64,000 nucleotides of DNA, taken from the NCBI RefSeq assembly GCF_001542625.1, contig NZ_CP016279.1, forward strand, positions 3,658,001 through 3,722,000, written 5' to 3'. Below the pieces are notes generated by a model that did no database searches, was not told the DNA's origin, and saw only the letters and a program-made list of their open reading frames with translations. Origin of the DNA: Streptomyces griseochromogenes (GTDB lineage Bacteria > Actinomycetota > Actinomycetes > Streptomycetales > Streptomycetaceae). The translations under genes were made by a program, and so were the position numbers. How positions within the stretch are numbered: the first letter of the stretch is position 1; every line of letters starts with the position of its first letter. Below are positions 17,869-26,765 of the stretch, in pieces.

Positions 17869-18750
17869 ATGACCACTGAAGACGCCGTAACCGAAGCGGC
17901 CGCCGCCGACGTCACCCGTCAAGCCGTCGACAGCCTCCGCGCCACCGCCGACCCCCGGCTGCGCGACCTGCTCACCGCACTTGTCCGGCACCTGCACGCC
18001 TTCGCCCGCGAGACGCGGCTGACACAGGCGGAGTGGGAGCGGGCGATCGGCTTCCTCACGGCCACCGGGCAGGCCTGCACGGAGACCCGGCAGGAGTTCA
18101 TCCTCCTCTCGGACGTCCTCGGCCTGTCCACACTCGTCGAGACGCTGCGCGGGAACAGCGCGCCCGGCACCACCGAGTCGACCGTCCTCGGCCCCTTCCA
18201 CCTGACGAAGTCCCCGGTGCGGGAGCTCGGTGACAGCGTCGACCTGGTGGGCGACGGCGAGCCCTGCGTGATCAGCGGCCGGATCCGGTCCGCCGACGGC
18301 ACCCCGCTGCCCGGCGCGGTCCTGGACGTGTGGCAGGCCGACGGGCACGGCTTCTACGACGTCCAGCAGCCCGAGGTCCAGCCGGCCGGCAACGGGCGCG
18401 GCCTGTTCACCACCGACACCGAGGGCCGCTTCCGGTTCCGCACCTGTGTGCCCGGCTCCTACCCGGTCCCCGTCGACGGGCCCGTGGGCACCCTGCTCCG
18501 GGCCACCGGCCGCCACCCCTACCGCCCCGCGCACATCCACTTCATCGCGACGGCCGACGGCCACACCCCGGTCACGACCCACGTCTTCGTGGCGGGCGAC
18601 GCCTACCTGGACTCGGACGCGGTGTTCGCCGTGAAGGAGAGCCTGGTCCAGGACTTCCCCCTGACCGACGACCCGTCGCTGGCCCGTGAGCTCGGCCTGC
18701 CGAACCCGTTCCGGCATGCTCGCTTCGACCTCGTACTGGAACGCGGCTGA
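17869..18750 (+). CDS. Intradiol ring-cleavage dioxygenase (catechol/hydroxyquinol 1,2-dioxygenase type)
   Basis: Fe(III) enzyme that opens a catechol-type ring between the two hydroxyls. 293 residues: an N-terminal helical dimerisation domain (about 20-110), then the beta-sandwich. All four iron ligands are present: Tyr163 (GFYD), Tyr198 (GSYPVP), His222 and His224 (AHIHF). No muconate or maleylacetate gene is adjacent, so whether catechol, hydroxyquinol or chlorocatechol is the substrate is open. It converges on the TetR regulator gene at 18826, which sits between it and an exporter; an aromatic inducer for that pair is conceivable. Confidence 0.88.
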   Translation: MTTEDAVTEAAAADVTRQAVDSLRATADPRLRDLLTALVRHLHAFARETRLTQAEWERAIGFLTATGQACTETRQEFILLSDVLGLSTLVETLRGNSAPGTTESTVLGPFHLTKSPVRELGDSVDLVGDGEPCVISGRIRSADGTPLPGAVLDVWQADGHGFYDVQQPEVQPAGNGRGLFTTDTEGRFRFRTCVPGSYPVPVDGPVGTLLRATGRHPYRPAHIHFIATADGHTPVTTHVFVAGDAYLDSDAVFAVKESLVQDFPLTDDPSLARELGLPNPFRHARFDLVLERG

Positions 18751-18825
18751 GGGCGGCAGGCCGCCGCTTCCCCGTGCGGCGGGCGGGACGGGAGACGAGG
18801 AGGGCGCGCCGCGGGCCGGCGGGCC

Positions 18826-19404
18826 TCAACGGACGGCGCGTACCCCGTCCAGCGCGATCGCGAGCACCCGGTCGCGCTGGGCGTCGTCGTCGAAGGCCGT
18901 CGCCGTGATACCGGCGACCATCCGCAGCAGATCGCCGAAGTCCATGTCCGTGCGGGCCACGCCCGCCTTCTGGGCGCGCTCCAGCAGCGGACCGCCCGCC
19001 GCGTACATGGAGTCGCGGCAGGCCATGAAGATGTCCGACTCGTCGTTCAGGGCCTCGCGGACCGCGCGCTTGGTGACCATGTAGCCGGCGAACCGGTCCA
19101 GCCAGCCCGTCAGGGCCTCCCACGGCTCCCGGTCGGCGACCTCCACGGCCGCCCGGCACAGGGCGTTCACCTCGTCCGCGTAGACGCTCTCGAAGAGGTC
19201 GCGGCGGGCGGGGAAGTTCCGGTACAGGGTGCCGATGCCGACGCCCGCACGGCGCGCGATGTCCTCCAGGGAGGCCTCCGCCCCGTGCTCCGCGAAGGCC
19301 TCGCGGGCGGCCGCGAGCAGGGCGTCGTAGTTGCGGGCGGCGTCCTTACGGTGCGGCCGACGGGACGCGACGATCTCGCTGACGGGGAACGGCGTGGCCG
19401 TCAC
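18826..19404 (-). CDS. TetR-family regulator, probable repressor of the MFS exporter
   Basis: 192 residues: helix-turn-helix at about 24-70 (EASLEDIARRAGVGIGTLYRNFPARRDL), then an all-helical ligand domain (SBP_bac-type TetR_C, with MVTKRAVREALNDESDIF). GTG start at 19404. It is divergent from the MFS gene at 19625. Two palindromes in the 220-base gap (19433-19450 and 19454-19473) are strong operator candidates, so classical repression of exporter and self is expected. The ligand is unknown. Confidence 0.92.
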   Translation of the reverse strand: MTATPFPVSEIVASRRPHRKDAARNYDALLAAAREAFAEHGAEASLEDIARRAGVGIGTLYRNFPARRDLFESVYADEVNALCRAAVEVADREPWEALTGWLDRFAGYMVTKRAVREALNDESDIFMACRDSMYAAGGPLLERAQKAGVARTDMDFGDLLRMVAGITATAFDDDAQRDRVLAIALDGVRAVR

Positions 19405-19432
19405 TGCTGCCTCCCGGAAGGGATCGATTGAA

Positions 19433-19450
19433 CCGGAGGAGTGCCTCCGG
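19433..19450. promoter_or_regulatory. TetR operator-like palindrome 1
   Basis: CCGGAGG-AGTG-CCTCCGG, perfect 7-base arms around a 4-base spacer, 29 bases before the TetR start. It shares the core GGAGG-N4-CCTCC with palindrome 2; centres are 22 bases apart, two helical turns. Confidence 0.75.
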
Positions 19451-19453
19451 TAG

Positions 19454-19473
19454 AGTGGAGGGGTACCTCCACT
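19454..19473. promoter_or_regulatory. TetR operator-like palindrome 2
   Basis: AGTGGAGG-GGTA-CCTCCACT, perfect 8-base arms around a 4-base spacer, directly beside palindrome 1. Two repressor dimers could bind one face of the helix between the TetR and MFS genes. Confidence 0.75.
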
Positions 19474-19624
19474 TTAGCAGTGCGGGGGTGGCTTCGCCGT
19501 GGACGGACGCGTCCGGCGCCTGCCGCTGCCCGCAGTCCCGTGAGTACGGGCCCCGCGCGCCCGCGCACCGCCCGCTCCCCAAGACATCCCACCCTCCGCG
19601 TTCGGATTCCGGAGAGGCTCCTTC

Positions 19625-21052
19625 ATGCCCCGCACCTCCAGCCGCATCACCTTCACCGTCCTCGCGACCGGCGCAGGTGTGTTCTCCATGCTGCAGTCGC
19701 TGATCGCGCCGGCCCTGCCGACCGTCCAGCACGCGCTGCACACCTCGCAGTCCACCGCGACCTGGGTGATGACGGCATACCTGCTGTCCGCCTCGGTCTT
19801 CACCCCCATCCTCGGCCGCGTCGGCGACCTCATCGGCAAGAAGCGCACCCTTGTCGCGGTCCTGCTGGCGGTCCTCGCCGGCTGCCTCGTCGCCGCGCTC
19901 GCCCCGAGCATCGGCGTGCTGGTCGTCGCCCGGGTCGTCCAGGGCGTGGGCGGCGCCCTGTTCCCGCTCTCCTTCGGCATCATCCGGGACGAGTTCGCCG
20001 CGTCCGAGGTGGCCGGCAGCATCAGCAACCTGTCCGCCGTGATCGCCGCGGGCGGCGGTGTCGGCATGGTGGCCGCGGGCCCCATCGTCTCCGCCCTCGA
20101 CTACCGCTGGCTGTTCTGGATCCCGGTGGCCGTCGTCGCCGCGACCGTCCTGATCGCCCTGCGCTACGTCCCCGAGTCGCCCAATCGCGCTCAGGGAAAG
20201 GTCGGTTGGCTCGGAGCCGGACTGCTGTCGGCCTGGCTGGTGGCCCTTCTGCTCCCGCTGAGCCAGGCCGGGCAGTGGGGCTGGGGCTCGGGCAAGGTGC
20301 TCGGTCTGTTCGCCGCCGCCGTGGTGCTGTTCGCGCTGTGGCTGGCCACCGAGGCCCGCTCCCGCACCCCCCTCATCGACCTGCGTGTGATGCGGCTGCC
20401 CGCGGTGTGGACGACCAACGCGGCCGCCCTGCTGTTCGGCGCGGGCATGTACGCCATCTGGTCCTTCCTGCCGGGCTTCGTGCAGACGCCGGCCGTGGCC
20501 GGATACGGCTTCGGCGCGAGCGTGACCGAGTCCGGTCTGCTCATGCTGCCGATGCTCGTCGCGATGTTCCTGTCGGGTGTCCTGTCCGGGCGGCTCGAAC
20601 CCCGTGTCGGCGCCAAGGCGTTGCTCACCACGGGTGCCGCGCTCGGCGCACTGGCCTGCGGCTTCCTCACCCTCTGGCATGACGCGCGGTGGCAGATCGG
20701 CGTCGTCGCGGGCCTGTTCGGCCTCGGTATCGGACTGGCCTTCGCCTCGATGGCCCATCTGATCGTGGGCAGCGTGCCGCCCGGGCAGACCGGCGCCGCG
20801 ACCGGCATGAACGCCAACATCCGCACCATCGGCGGTTCCATCGGCGCCGCGCTCACCAGCGTCCTGGTCACCGGCCGCCTCCAGCCCTCCGGCCTGCCCT
20901 ACGCCTCCGGCTACACCCACGGCTGGGCCCTGCTCGCCCTGCTCTGTCTGGCCGCGGCCGGTGCCGCACTCCTCGTCCCGGTCCGCCGCGGCGGCCTCGC
21001 GGTGGGCCCCGTCCTGGAGGAGGTGACACGGGCACCCGCGCGCGTGCGGTAG
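19625..21052 (+). CDS. MFS drug exporter, DHA2 (14-segment) type
   Basis: 475 residues with about 14 hydrophobic segments, the length and pattern of the proton-coupled QacA/EmrB group. Motif A is seen as GRVGDLIGKKR after segment 2, and motif C-like glycines occur in AAGGGVGMVAAGPIV. The ATG at 19625 follows GGAGAGG. It is divergent from the TetR gene with two palindromes between, indicating substrate-induced efflux. Substrate unknown; aromatic compounds are possible given the nearby dioxygenase. Confidence 0.92.
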   Translation: MPRTSSRITFTVLATGAGVFSMLQSLIAPALPTVQHALHTSQSTATWVMTAYLLSASVFTPILGRVGDLIGKKRTLVAVLLAVLAGCLVAALAPSIGVLVVARVVQGVGGALFPLSFGIIRDEFAASEVAGSISNLSAVIAAGGGVGMVAAGPIVSALDYRWLFWIPVAVVAATVLIALRYVPESPNRAQGKVGWLGAGLLSAWLVALLLPLSQAGQWGWGSGKVLGLFAAAVVLFALWLATEARSRTPLIDLRVMRLPAVWTTNAAALLFGAGMYAIWSFLPGFVQTPAVAGYGFGASVTESGLLMLPMLVAMFLSGVLSGRLEPRVGAKALLTTGAALGALACGFLTLWHDARWQIGVVAGLFGLGIGLAFASMAHLIVGSVPPGQTGAATGMNANIRTIGGSIGAALTSVLVTGRLQPSGLPYASGYTHGWALLALLCLAAAGAALLVPVRRGGLAVGPVLEEVTRAPARVR

Positions 21053-21067
21053 TGTTGACCTGCGTGA

Positions 21068-21089
21068 TCACGCGGGACATCCCGCGTGA
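21068..21089 (+). terminator. Hairpin after the MFS gene, before tRNA-Pro
   Basis: CACGCGGG (21069-21076) pairs with CCCGCGTG (21081-21088) around ACAT; one further T-A pair extends it. It lies 16 bases after the MFS stop and 8 bases before the tRNA. No T run follows. It could end the MFS transcript or be removed during tRNA 5' processing. Confidence 0.55.
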
Positions 21090-21097
21090 GTCCGCAA

Positions 21098-21171
<74 letters not shown>

Positions 21172-21199
21172 CACGGAGACCGCTTCGTAGTCGCATGTC

Positions 21200-21233
21200 A
21201 GAGCCCTGTTTCGCATCAGCGAGACAGGGCTCT
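21200..21233 (+). terminator. Terminator hairpin after tRNA-Pro
   Basis: AGAGCCCTGT (21200-21209) pairs perfectly with ACAGGGCTCT (21224-21233); the inner TCGC/GCGA adds further pairs. It has no T run, as is common in Streptomyces. Confidence 0.75.
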
Positions 21234-21380
21234 CGATCATTCCCGGGCAGTCCCGTCCCCTCCTGTCGCGGTCGGCTCGGCAGCGCCGCCTACCCGAACG
21301 GACCATTCCGGGAGGGCACCGTGTGCGAAGCGCCCCTAACGTCATGTGTGTCCGCACTCACTCCCCGTCAGGAGCCCGAT

Positions 21381-21695
21381 GTGAACCGCATACGCCGCTA
21401 CATGGCCTGCACGGCCGCAAGTACCCTGCTCACCGTCGGCGGCCTCGCGCTGGCCTCGCCCGCCCAGGCGCAGACCGGCGTCACCGCCGCCCGTGTCGTG
21501 GCCGCGGCCGCACCCGCCGACGACACGAGTGGCACCGGTGACACCAGTGCCACGGATGACACCACCGGCAACTGCAATTGCACCGGCAATGGCAATGGCA
21601 ATGGCAACGGCGCCGGCGGCGTCGTCGGCGGCCTCCTCGGTGGCCTGCTCCACCTGGTCGGCGGCCTGCTGGGCGGAGTCACCGGCGGCTTGTGA
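21381..21695 (+). CDS. Small secreted Gly/Asn-rich protein
   Basis: 104 residues, GTG start with GGAG seven bases upstream. A Sec signal peptide is clear (basic start, hydrophobic core, ASPAQA cleavage site near residue 31). The mature part is low-complexity: a Thr/Asp segment (DDTSGTGDTSATDD), then NCNCTGNGNGNGNG, then a hydrophobic glycine repeat GGLLGGLLHLVGGLLGG at the C-terminus. The two Cys in NCNC could pair within or between chains. The tail resembles surface-active or aggregating peptides, but no chaplin domain is seen. Function unknown. It is a stand-alone gene after the tRNA. Confidence 0.72.
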   Translation: MNRIRRYMACTAASTLLTVGGLALASPAQAQTGVTAARVVAAAAPADDTSGTGDTSATDDTTGNCNCTGNGNGNGNGAGGVVGGLLGGLLHLVGGLLGGVTGGL

Positions 21696-21903
21696 CCGGG
21701 GCACGGTGCACCTGCTCCACGACCGTGTCCGCCGCCTCGCCGCCCGGTGCGGCGTCCCGCTGCCCGGGGCGCCGCACCAGGCGGCTGGTGGCGGCCGGCC
21801 GCATGCCGTAGAGGCCGGGCGACAGGGGCTGTCGCGACACGGGCCGTAGGGGCCGGACGGACGGAACTCGCTCATGTGTACGACCTTGTCGGCCCGGTGA
21901 CGG

Positions 21904-22536
21904 ATGAGCGGCCGGTTGTCGGTGGACGCCGTGCCCCGCCTCATCGGCGCGGTGATCCTCGGCGCCGTGGTCGGTGTGGCCGTCGGGCTGCCGACCGGAG
22001 CACCGCTCGGGGCGCTGGCCGCGATCGCCGCCACGCAACTGGCCTTCGTGGTGGCGGGCTGGGCGGTGCTGTGGCCCATGGACGCCACGGCCACCCACCG
22101 CAACGCCCGGCGTGAGGATCTGCGGCCCGTCGGCGAGGAACTCGTGGTCGTGGCGGTCGCCTCGTGCGGACTGGTCGCCATCGTGCTGCTGCTCGTGCTC
22201 GGCACCTCCGACACCGGCCACGCGGGCGCCGCGATCGCCCTGTCGGGGGTGTTCATGGCCTGGGCGGCACTGCATCTGATGTACGCCACGCGTTACGCCT
22301 ACGCCTACTACGACGCCGCGGGCGGCATCGACTTCAACTCCGCCCGGCCGCCGGCATACCGCGACTTCCTATACTTCAGCTACAACCTCGGCATGACCTA
22401 CCAGGTGTCCGACACCGCCGTCTCGAGTACGGTCATCCGCACGATCGTGCTGCGCCACGCACTCCTGTCGTACGTCTTCGGCACCAGCATTCTGGCCACC
22501 GCCATCAACCTCGTCGTTGGACTCGTCACCGGCTGA
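21904..22536 (+). CDS. DUF1345 integral membrane protein
   Basis: 210 residues, about five membrane segments. The C-terminal half carries the DUF1345 hallmark ([17 protein letters not shown], then [16 protein letters not shown]). Function of the family is not known. The ATG at 21904 has only a weak ribosome binding site. The 208 bases upstream, after the small secreted protein, show no convincing gene. The neighbours are unrelated and no operon is apparent. Confidence 0.85.
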   Translation: MSGRLSVDAVPRLIGAVILGAVVGVAVGLPTGAPLGALAAIAATQLAFVVAGWAVLWPMDATATHRNARREDLRPVGEELVVVAVASCGLVAIVLLLVLGTSDTGHAGAAIALSGVFMAWAALHLMYATRYAYAYYDAAGGIDFNSARPPAYRDFLYFSYNLGMTYQVSDTAVSSTVIRTIVLRHALLSYVFGTSILATAINLVVGLVTG

Positions 22537-22613
22537 CGCCGACGGCGACGGCCACGACCGGGACCCGATGAGCGCGGTCCGCCGCGCCCGCCACTTTCGC
22601 GGCGCCCGTCCGG

Positions 22614-23303
22614 CTACTCGGCCCACAGGGCGCGCACATGCCCCAGGTGCCGCGTCATGATCTCCGCCACGGCCTTCTCGTCGCGCTCCAGCAACGCGTC
22701 CAGCAGCTCCAGGTGCTCCTGGGCCGAGGCCAGCAGACGGCCCGCCTCGACCAGGGCGGTGAGACCGTACAGACGGGAGCGCTTGCGCAGGTCCGCGACG
22801 ACCTCCACCAGGTGCGCGTTGCCGGCCAGGGCGAGCAGGCCGAGGTGGAAGCGGGTGTCGGCCTCGACATAGGCGATCAGGTCGCCGGCCGCCGCCGCGG
22901 TGACGATCTCCCGGGCCGCGGGGCGCAACGCCTCCAGCGAGACCCGGTCGGCCGTGCGGGCCAGTGCCACCACGGTGGGGATCTCGATGAGTGAACGGAT
23001 GTGCGTGTACTCGTCGAGCTGCTGGTCGGAGACGGCCGTGACCCGGAAGCCCTTGTTGGGCACCGTGTCGACCAGGCCCTCCTTGGCCAGGTCCAGCATC
23101 GCCTCCCGCACCGGTGTCGCCGAGACGCCGAAACGGGCCGCGAGCGAAGGTGCCGAGTAGACCTCGCCCGGCCGCAGCTCGCCCGCGATCAGCGCGGCCC
23201 GCAACGCGTCGGCGACCCGCTCGCGATAGCTGCTGCGCCGACCGCCCAGCCGGGGGAGCGCGGGTGCGTTCGCCTGCTGCGGATCCTGTGCCATGTCACG
23301 CAT
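22614..23303 (-). CDS. GntR-family regulator with FCD domain, hydroxyproline cluster
   Basis: 229 residues: winged helix at about 20-88 (SAPSLAARFGVSATPVREAMLDLAKEGLV) and an FCD helical ligand domain whose metal-binding pattern includes D-x3-H (ADTRFHLGLLALAGN). Three in-frame ATGs are close together (23306, 23303, 23294) and none has a good ribosome binding site, so the start is uncertain by four residues. It follows the epimerase gene by 20 bases on the same strand. It probably controls hydroxyproline use; candidate operators are the repeated motifs at 25289-25303 and 28238-28252. Confidence 0.88.
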   Translation of the reverse strand: MRDMAQDPQQANAPALPRLGGRRSSYRERVADALRAALIAGELRPGEVYSAPSLAARFGVSATPVREAMLDLAKEGLVDTVPNKGFRVTAVSDQQLDEYTHIRSLIEIPTVVALARTADRVSLEALRPAAREIVTAAAAGDLIAYVEADTRFHLGLLALAGNAHLVEVVADLRKRSRLYGLTALVEAGRLLASAQEHLELLDALLERDEKAVAEIMTRHLGHVRALWAE

Positions 23304-23323
23304 CATCGCAGTGTAATCGGCGT

Positions 23324-24325
23324 CTAGAGGACGAAGCCCTCCGGGAACGGATCGGTCGGATCGAGCAGGTACTGCGCCGTGCCGGTGACCCAGGCGCGGC
23401 CGGTGAAGCTCGGCAGGACGGCGGGGATGCCGGCGACCTCGGTCGTGCCCAGCAGCCGTCCGGTGAACCGGGTGCCGATGAAGGACTCGTTCACGAACTC
23501 GGTGTGCAGCGGCAGTTCGCCCCGCGCGTGCAGTTGTGCCATGCGCGCGCTCGTACCCGTGCCGCAGGGCGAGCGGTCGAACCAGCCGGGGTGGATGGCC
23601 ATCGCGTGCCGGGAGTGGCGGGCGGTGGCGCCGGGCGCGTACAGATGGACGTGGTGGCAGCCGCGGATGGACGGGTCCTCCGGGTGGACCGGCTCCTCCT
23701 CGGCGTTGATCGCCTCCATCAACGACAGCCCGGCGGCGAGAATGTCGTCCTTGCGGGCACGGTCGAAGGGCAGGCCGAACTGCTCCAGCGGCAGGATGGC
23801 GTAGAAGTTGCCGCCGTAGGCGAGGTCGTACGTGACCGTCCGCCCGTCGGCCAGCACCGCCTTGCGGTCCAGTCCGACGCTGAAGGACGGCACATTGCGC
23901 AACGTGACGTTCGCGGCGGCACCGTTCTCGACCGCCACCTCGGCGACCACGACCCCCGCCGGGGTGTCCAGGCGGATGGTGGTCACGGGCTCCACGACCT
24001 CCACCATGCCGGTCTCGACCAGCACGGTCGCCACGCCGATCGTGCCGTGCCCGCACATGGGCAGATAGCCGGAGACCTCGATGTAGATCACCCCCCAGTC
24101 GCAGTCGGGCCGGCTCGGCGGCTGCAGGATCGCGCCGCTCATCGCGGAGTGCCCGCGCGGCTCGTTCATCAGCAACTGCTTGACGGGGTCGCGGTGTTCA
24201 CGGAAGTACAGCCGCCGCTCGTTCATCGTCGCACCGGGTACGGTGCCGATCCCACCGGTGATCACGCGGGTCGGCATGCCCTCGGTGTGCGAGTCGACGG
24301 CGTGCAGGACGAGCTTGCTGCGCAT
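23324..24325 (-). CDS. 4-hydroxyproline 2-epimerase (proline racemase family)
   Basis: Converts trans-4-hydroxy-L-proline to cis-4-hydroxy-D-proline without a cofactor. 333 residues. The two catalytic Cys are present, C91 in PMCGHGTIG and C254 in SPCGTGTSA, which separates it from 3-hydroxyproline dehydratases that have Thr at the second position. It is cytoplasmic. Gene order epimerase, deaminase and three-part dehydrogenase supports the hydroxyproline rather than the proline activity. It is downstream of the deaminase gene (43-base gap) and upstream of the GntR regulator. Confidence 0.9.
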   Translation of the reverse strand: MRSKLVLHAVDSHTEGMPTRVITGGIGTVPGATMNERRLYFREHRDPVKQLLMNEPRGHSAMSGAILQPPSRPDCDWGVIYIEVSGYLPMCGHGTIGVATVLVETGMVEVVEPVTTIRLDTPAGVVVAEVAVENGAAANVTLRNVPSFSVGLDRKAVLADGRTVTYDLAYGGNFYAILPLEQFGLPFDRARKDDILAAGLSLMEAINAEEEPVHPEDPSIRGCHHVHLYAPGATARHSRHAMAIHPGWFDRSPCGTGTSARMAQLHARGELPLHTEFVNESFIGTRFTGRLLGTTEVAGIPAVLPSFTGRAWVTGTAQYLLDPTDPFPEGFVL

Positions 24326-24368
24326 CTGCGGTTCCCTCTCCGTTGTCCGTCACGCGGTCCGTCGTCCG

Positions 24369-25265
24369 TCACGCGAGGCCCGCGGCCACGGCCTTCTCGG
24401 TGGCCGCGCGGACCGCGGCCTCCTGCTCGGGCAGCAGCGGGACGCGGGGCGGGCGCACCGGGCCGCCGTACCGTCCGACCACGTCCATGGACAGCTTGAT
24501 GGCCTGCACGAACTCCACCTTCGAGTCCCAGCGCAGCAGCGGGTGCAACTGCCGGTACAGGGGGAGCGCGGTGGTGAGGTCCCCGGACACGGCGGCGCGG
24601 TACAGCTCGGCCGAGGCGCGGGGGAGTGCGTTGGGGTACCCGGCCACCCAGCCCTTGGCGCCGGCCACGGCCAGTTCCAGCAGCACGTCGTCGGCGCCGA
24701 TCAACAGGTCCAGTTCCGGAGCGAGTTCGGCGATCCGGTAGGCCCGGCGGACATCACCGGAGAACTCCTTGACGGCGTGGATGTGGCCCTCGCCGTGCAG
24801 CCGGGCGAGGAGTTCGGGTTCGAGGTCGACCTTGGTGTCGATGGGGTTGTTGTACGCCACCACCGGCAAGCCCGCCCCGGCGACCTCCGCGTAGTGGGCC
24901 AGTACGGACCGCTCGTCGGCGCGGTAGGCGTTGGGCGGCAGCAGCATCACGGCCTCGCAGCCGGCCTCACCCGCCTGCTCGGCCCAGCGCCGGGCCTCGG
25001 CGGAGCCGTACGCGGCGACGCCCGGCATCACCCGCGCGCCGCCGATCGCGGCGACGGCCGTCTCCACCACCTTGGCGCGCTCCTCGGGCGTGAGCACCTG
25101 GTACTCGCCGAGCGAGCCGTTCGGTACGACGCCGTCACAGCCGTTGTCGACCAGCCAGGCGCAGTGCTCGCCGTACCGGTCGAAGTCCACCGAGCGATCG
25201 GCGCGCAGCGGGAGCGCGGTGGCGACGAGGACGCCGCGCCAAGGGCGGCTCTCCGGGAGGGTCAT
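24369..25265 (-). CDS. Dihydrodipicolinate synthase family enzyme, probable 1-pyrroline-4-hydroxy-2-carboxylate deaminase
   Basis: Class I aldolase-fold enzyme, 298 residues. Schiff-base Lys166 (HAVKEFSG) and Tyr138 (VAYNNP) are in place; the phosphate or carboxylate loop reads NGSLGEYQVLT. In hydroxyproline degradation this family removes ammonia to give 2-oxoglutarate semialdehyde. The context (epimerase downstream, D-hydroxyproline dehydrogenase upstream) makes that role likely; other aldolase functions cannot be excluded. The ATG at 25265 with GGGGA upstream was preferred over a TTG at 25283. It is the first gene of the unit deaminase-epimerase-GntR. Confidence 0.87.
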   Translation of the reverse strand: MTLPESRPWRGVLVATALPLRADRSVDFDRYGEHCAWLVDNGCDGVVPNGSLGEYQVLTPEERAKVVETAVAAIGGARVMPGVAAYGSAEARRWAEQAGEAGCEAVMLLPPNAYRADERSVLAHYAEVAGAGLPVVAYNNPIDTKVDLEPELLARLHGEGHIHAVKEFSGDVRRAYRIAELAPELDLLIGADDVLLELAVAGAKGWVAGYPNALPRASAELYRAAVSGDLTTALPLYRQLHPLLRWDSKVEFVQAIKLSMDVVGRYGGPVRPPRVPLLPEQEAAVRAATEKAVAAGLA

Positions 25266-25288
25266 GAGCGGTCCCCAATCCAATAGGG

Positions 25289-25303
25289 TGTGACATATTA
25301 CTG
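25289..25303. promoter_or_regulatory. Shared hydroxyproline operator motif, copy 1
   Basis: TGTGACATATTACTG lies 23 bases upstream of the deaminase start. The same 15 bases, with one difference, occur at 28238-28252 in the dehydrogenase promoter on the opposite strand. The only such pair noticed is at these two promoters, so it is a good candidate operator for the GntR/FCD protein at 22614. Confidence 0.65.
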
Positions 25304-25337
25304 GGCTTCACAGGCGTGTCCATGCCTTCGACGCTGA

Positions 25338-26765
25338 TCAGTGCCGGTCGGCGACGGCCGGTGCTGATCCGTCAGGCTCCTGTCCGGGCAGTTCGGCCAG
25401 TACTCCGAGCGGCACCGGCCGGGCGAACGGCCGCCGTCCGGGTGTGAACGCGCACCCGGCGAGGCCGGCCACCGCCGGACCGCACATCCGGCCCTGGCAC
25501 CAGCCCATTCCGGCCCGGGTGAGCAGCTTCACGGTGCGCGGGTCGGTGGCCCCGAGCGTGCCGACGGCCGTGCGGACCTGCCCGGCGGTGATCTCTTCGC
25601 AGCGGCACACCACCGTGTCGTCCGTGATCAGGTCCGGCCAGCCCCCGGGCGGCGAGTACAGCGTGTCGAGCGCCGCGAAGAACTCCCGCGACCGGGTGCG
25701 GGCCCGGGCGGCCGCGGCCCACCGGCGCGGATCGGGTGCCGTGCCGTGCAGCCGGGCGGCGATCGACCGGCCGGCGATGTGCCCCTCGGCGAGCGCGAGG
25801 GCCGCGCCGCCGATCCCGGTGGCCTCCCCGGCGGCCCAGACGCCCGGCACATCGGTGCGCTGCTCGTCGTCGACCCGTACGTCCGTCCCGGACAGGGTGC
25901 AGCCGAGGGTCTCGGCGAGGTCGGTGTGCGGCAGCATGCCGTGCCCGATCGCGAGGGTGTCGCAGGGGATGCGGCGCGTGCCGCCGGTCTTCGGGTGTCC
26001 GTCCCGGCCGAGCGCGGCGACCGTGACCGCCTCCAGCCGGTCGGTGCCGTGCGCCTCCACGACGGTGTGCCGGGTCAGGGTGCGCACCCCGTGCCGGAGC
26101 AACTGCCCCGCGTACCAGGCGCCTTCGGCGAGTTTCCCGGGCTGTGCGGCCAGTGCCGCGGCGCGCCTCGGCAGGGCCCTCGGATCGGCGGACTCCACCA
26201 GCGCGGCCACCCGGGCGCCCGCCGCCGCGAGCGTCGTGGCCACGGGCAGCAGCAGGGGCCCGGTGCCGGCGACCACGGCCGTACGGCCCGGCAGCACCAG
26301 GCCGCCCTTGAGCATGGCCTGCGCGCCGCCCGCGGTCACGACACCGGGGAGTGTCCAGCCCGGGAAGGGCAGCACGCGCTCGTAGCCGCCGGTGGCGAGC
26401 AGCACGGCGTCCGCGGACACGGCGACACCCCTCTCCTGCGCGGGGCCGCGCAGGGCGTACACCGTGAAGGCTCCCGAATCCCCTTCCACGCACCAGACAT
26501 GGTGATCCGCCAGATGCGCGACGCGCCCGGCGCCGACGTGCCGGTCGAGTGCGTCGCGCAGCCGTTCCCAGGTGCGCCACTGATGGTGCAGGGCCTGTGG
26601 CCGGCGTGCGCCGAGGGCGGCGGCGGGCTGCCGGTAGAACTGCCCGCCCGCCTGCTCGGCCGCGTCGAGGAGGGTCACACGCACCCCGTCGGCGGCCGCC
26701 GCCAGCGCCCCGGCCAGTCCCGCCGGGCCCGCCCCGACGACGGCGAGATGCGGTCGCTCAGTCAT
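25338..26765 (-). CDS. D-hydroxyproline dehydrogenase, NAD/FAD-binding subunit with BFD-like [2Fe-2S] site
   Basis: 475-residue pyridine-nucleotide-disulfide-type oxidoreductase. FAD motif GAGPAGLAGALAAA near residue 12, a second nucleotide site around VVAGTGPLLLPVA, and a C-terminal BFD-like region with Cys pattern CRCEEI and later CQGRMC. This matches the large subunit of three-part D-hydroxyproline (or octopine/sarcosine-type) dehydrogenases. It overlaps the ferredoxin-like subunit gene by eight bases, so the complex is made in balanced amounts. It is the last gene of the operon starting at 28235. Confidence 0.87.
   Translation of the reverse strand: MTERPHLAVVGAGPAGLAGALAAAADGVRVTLLDAAEQAGGQFYRQPAAALGARRPQALHHQWRTWERLRDALDRHVGAGRVAHLADHHVWCVEGDSGAFTVYALRGPAQERGVAVSADAVLLATGGYERVLPFPGWTLPGVVTAGGAQAMLKGGLVLPGRTAVVAGTGPLLLPVATTLAAAGARVAALVESADPRALPRRAAALAAQPGKLAEGAWYAGQLLRHGVRTLTRHTVVEAHGTDRLEAVTVAALGRDGHPKTGGTRRIPCDTLAIGHGMLPHTDLAETLGCTLSGTDVRVDDEQRTDVPGVWAAGEATGIGGAALALAEGHIAGRSIAARLHGTAPDPRRWAAAARARTRSREFFAALDTLYSPPGGWPDLITDDTVVCRCEEITAGQVRTAVGTLGATDPRTVKLLTRAGMGWCQGRMCGPAVAGLAGCAFTPGRRPFARPVPLGVLAELPGQEPDGSAPAVADRH

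Noticed and set aside
23304..23330. TACACT at 23308-23313 as a -10 box giving a leaderless GntR transcript
   Set aside because: The gene starts only 20 bases after the epimerase stop and is more simply co-transcribed; no -35 box is visible.
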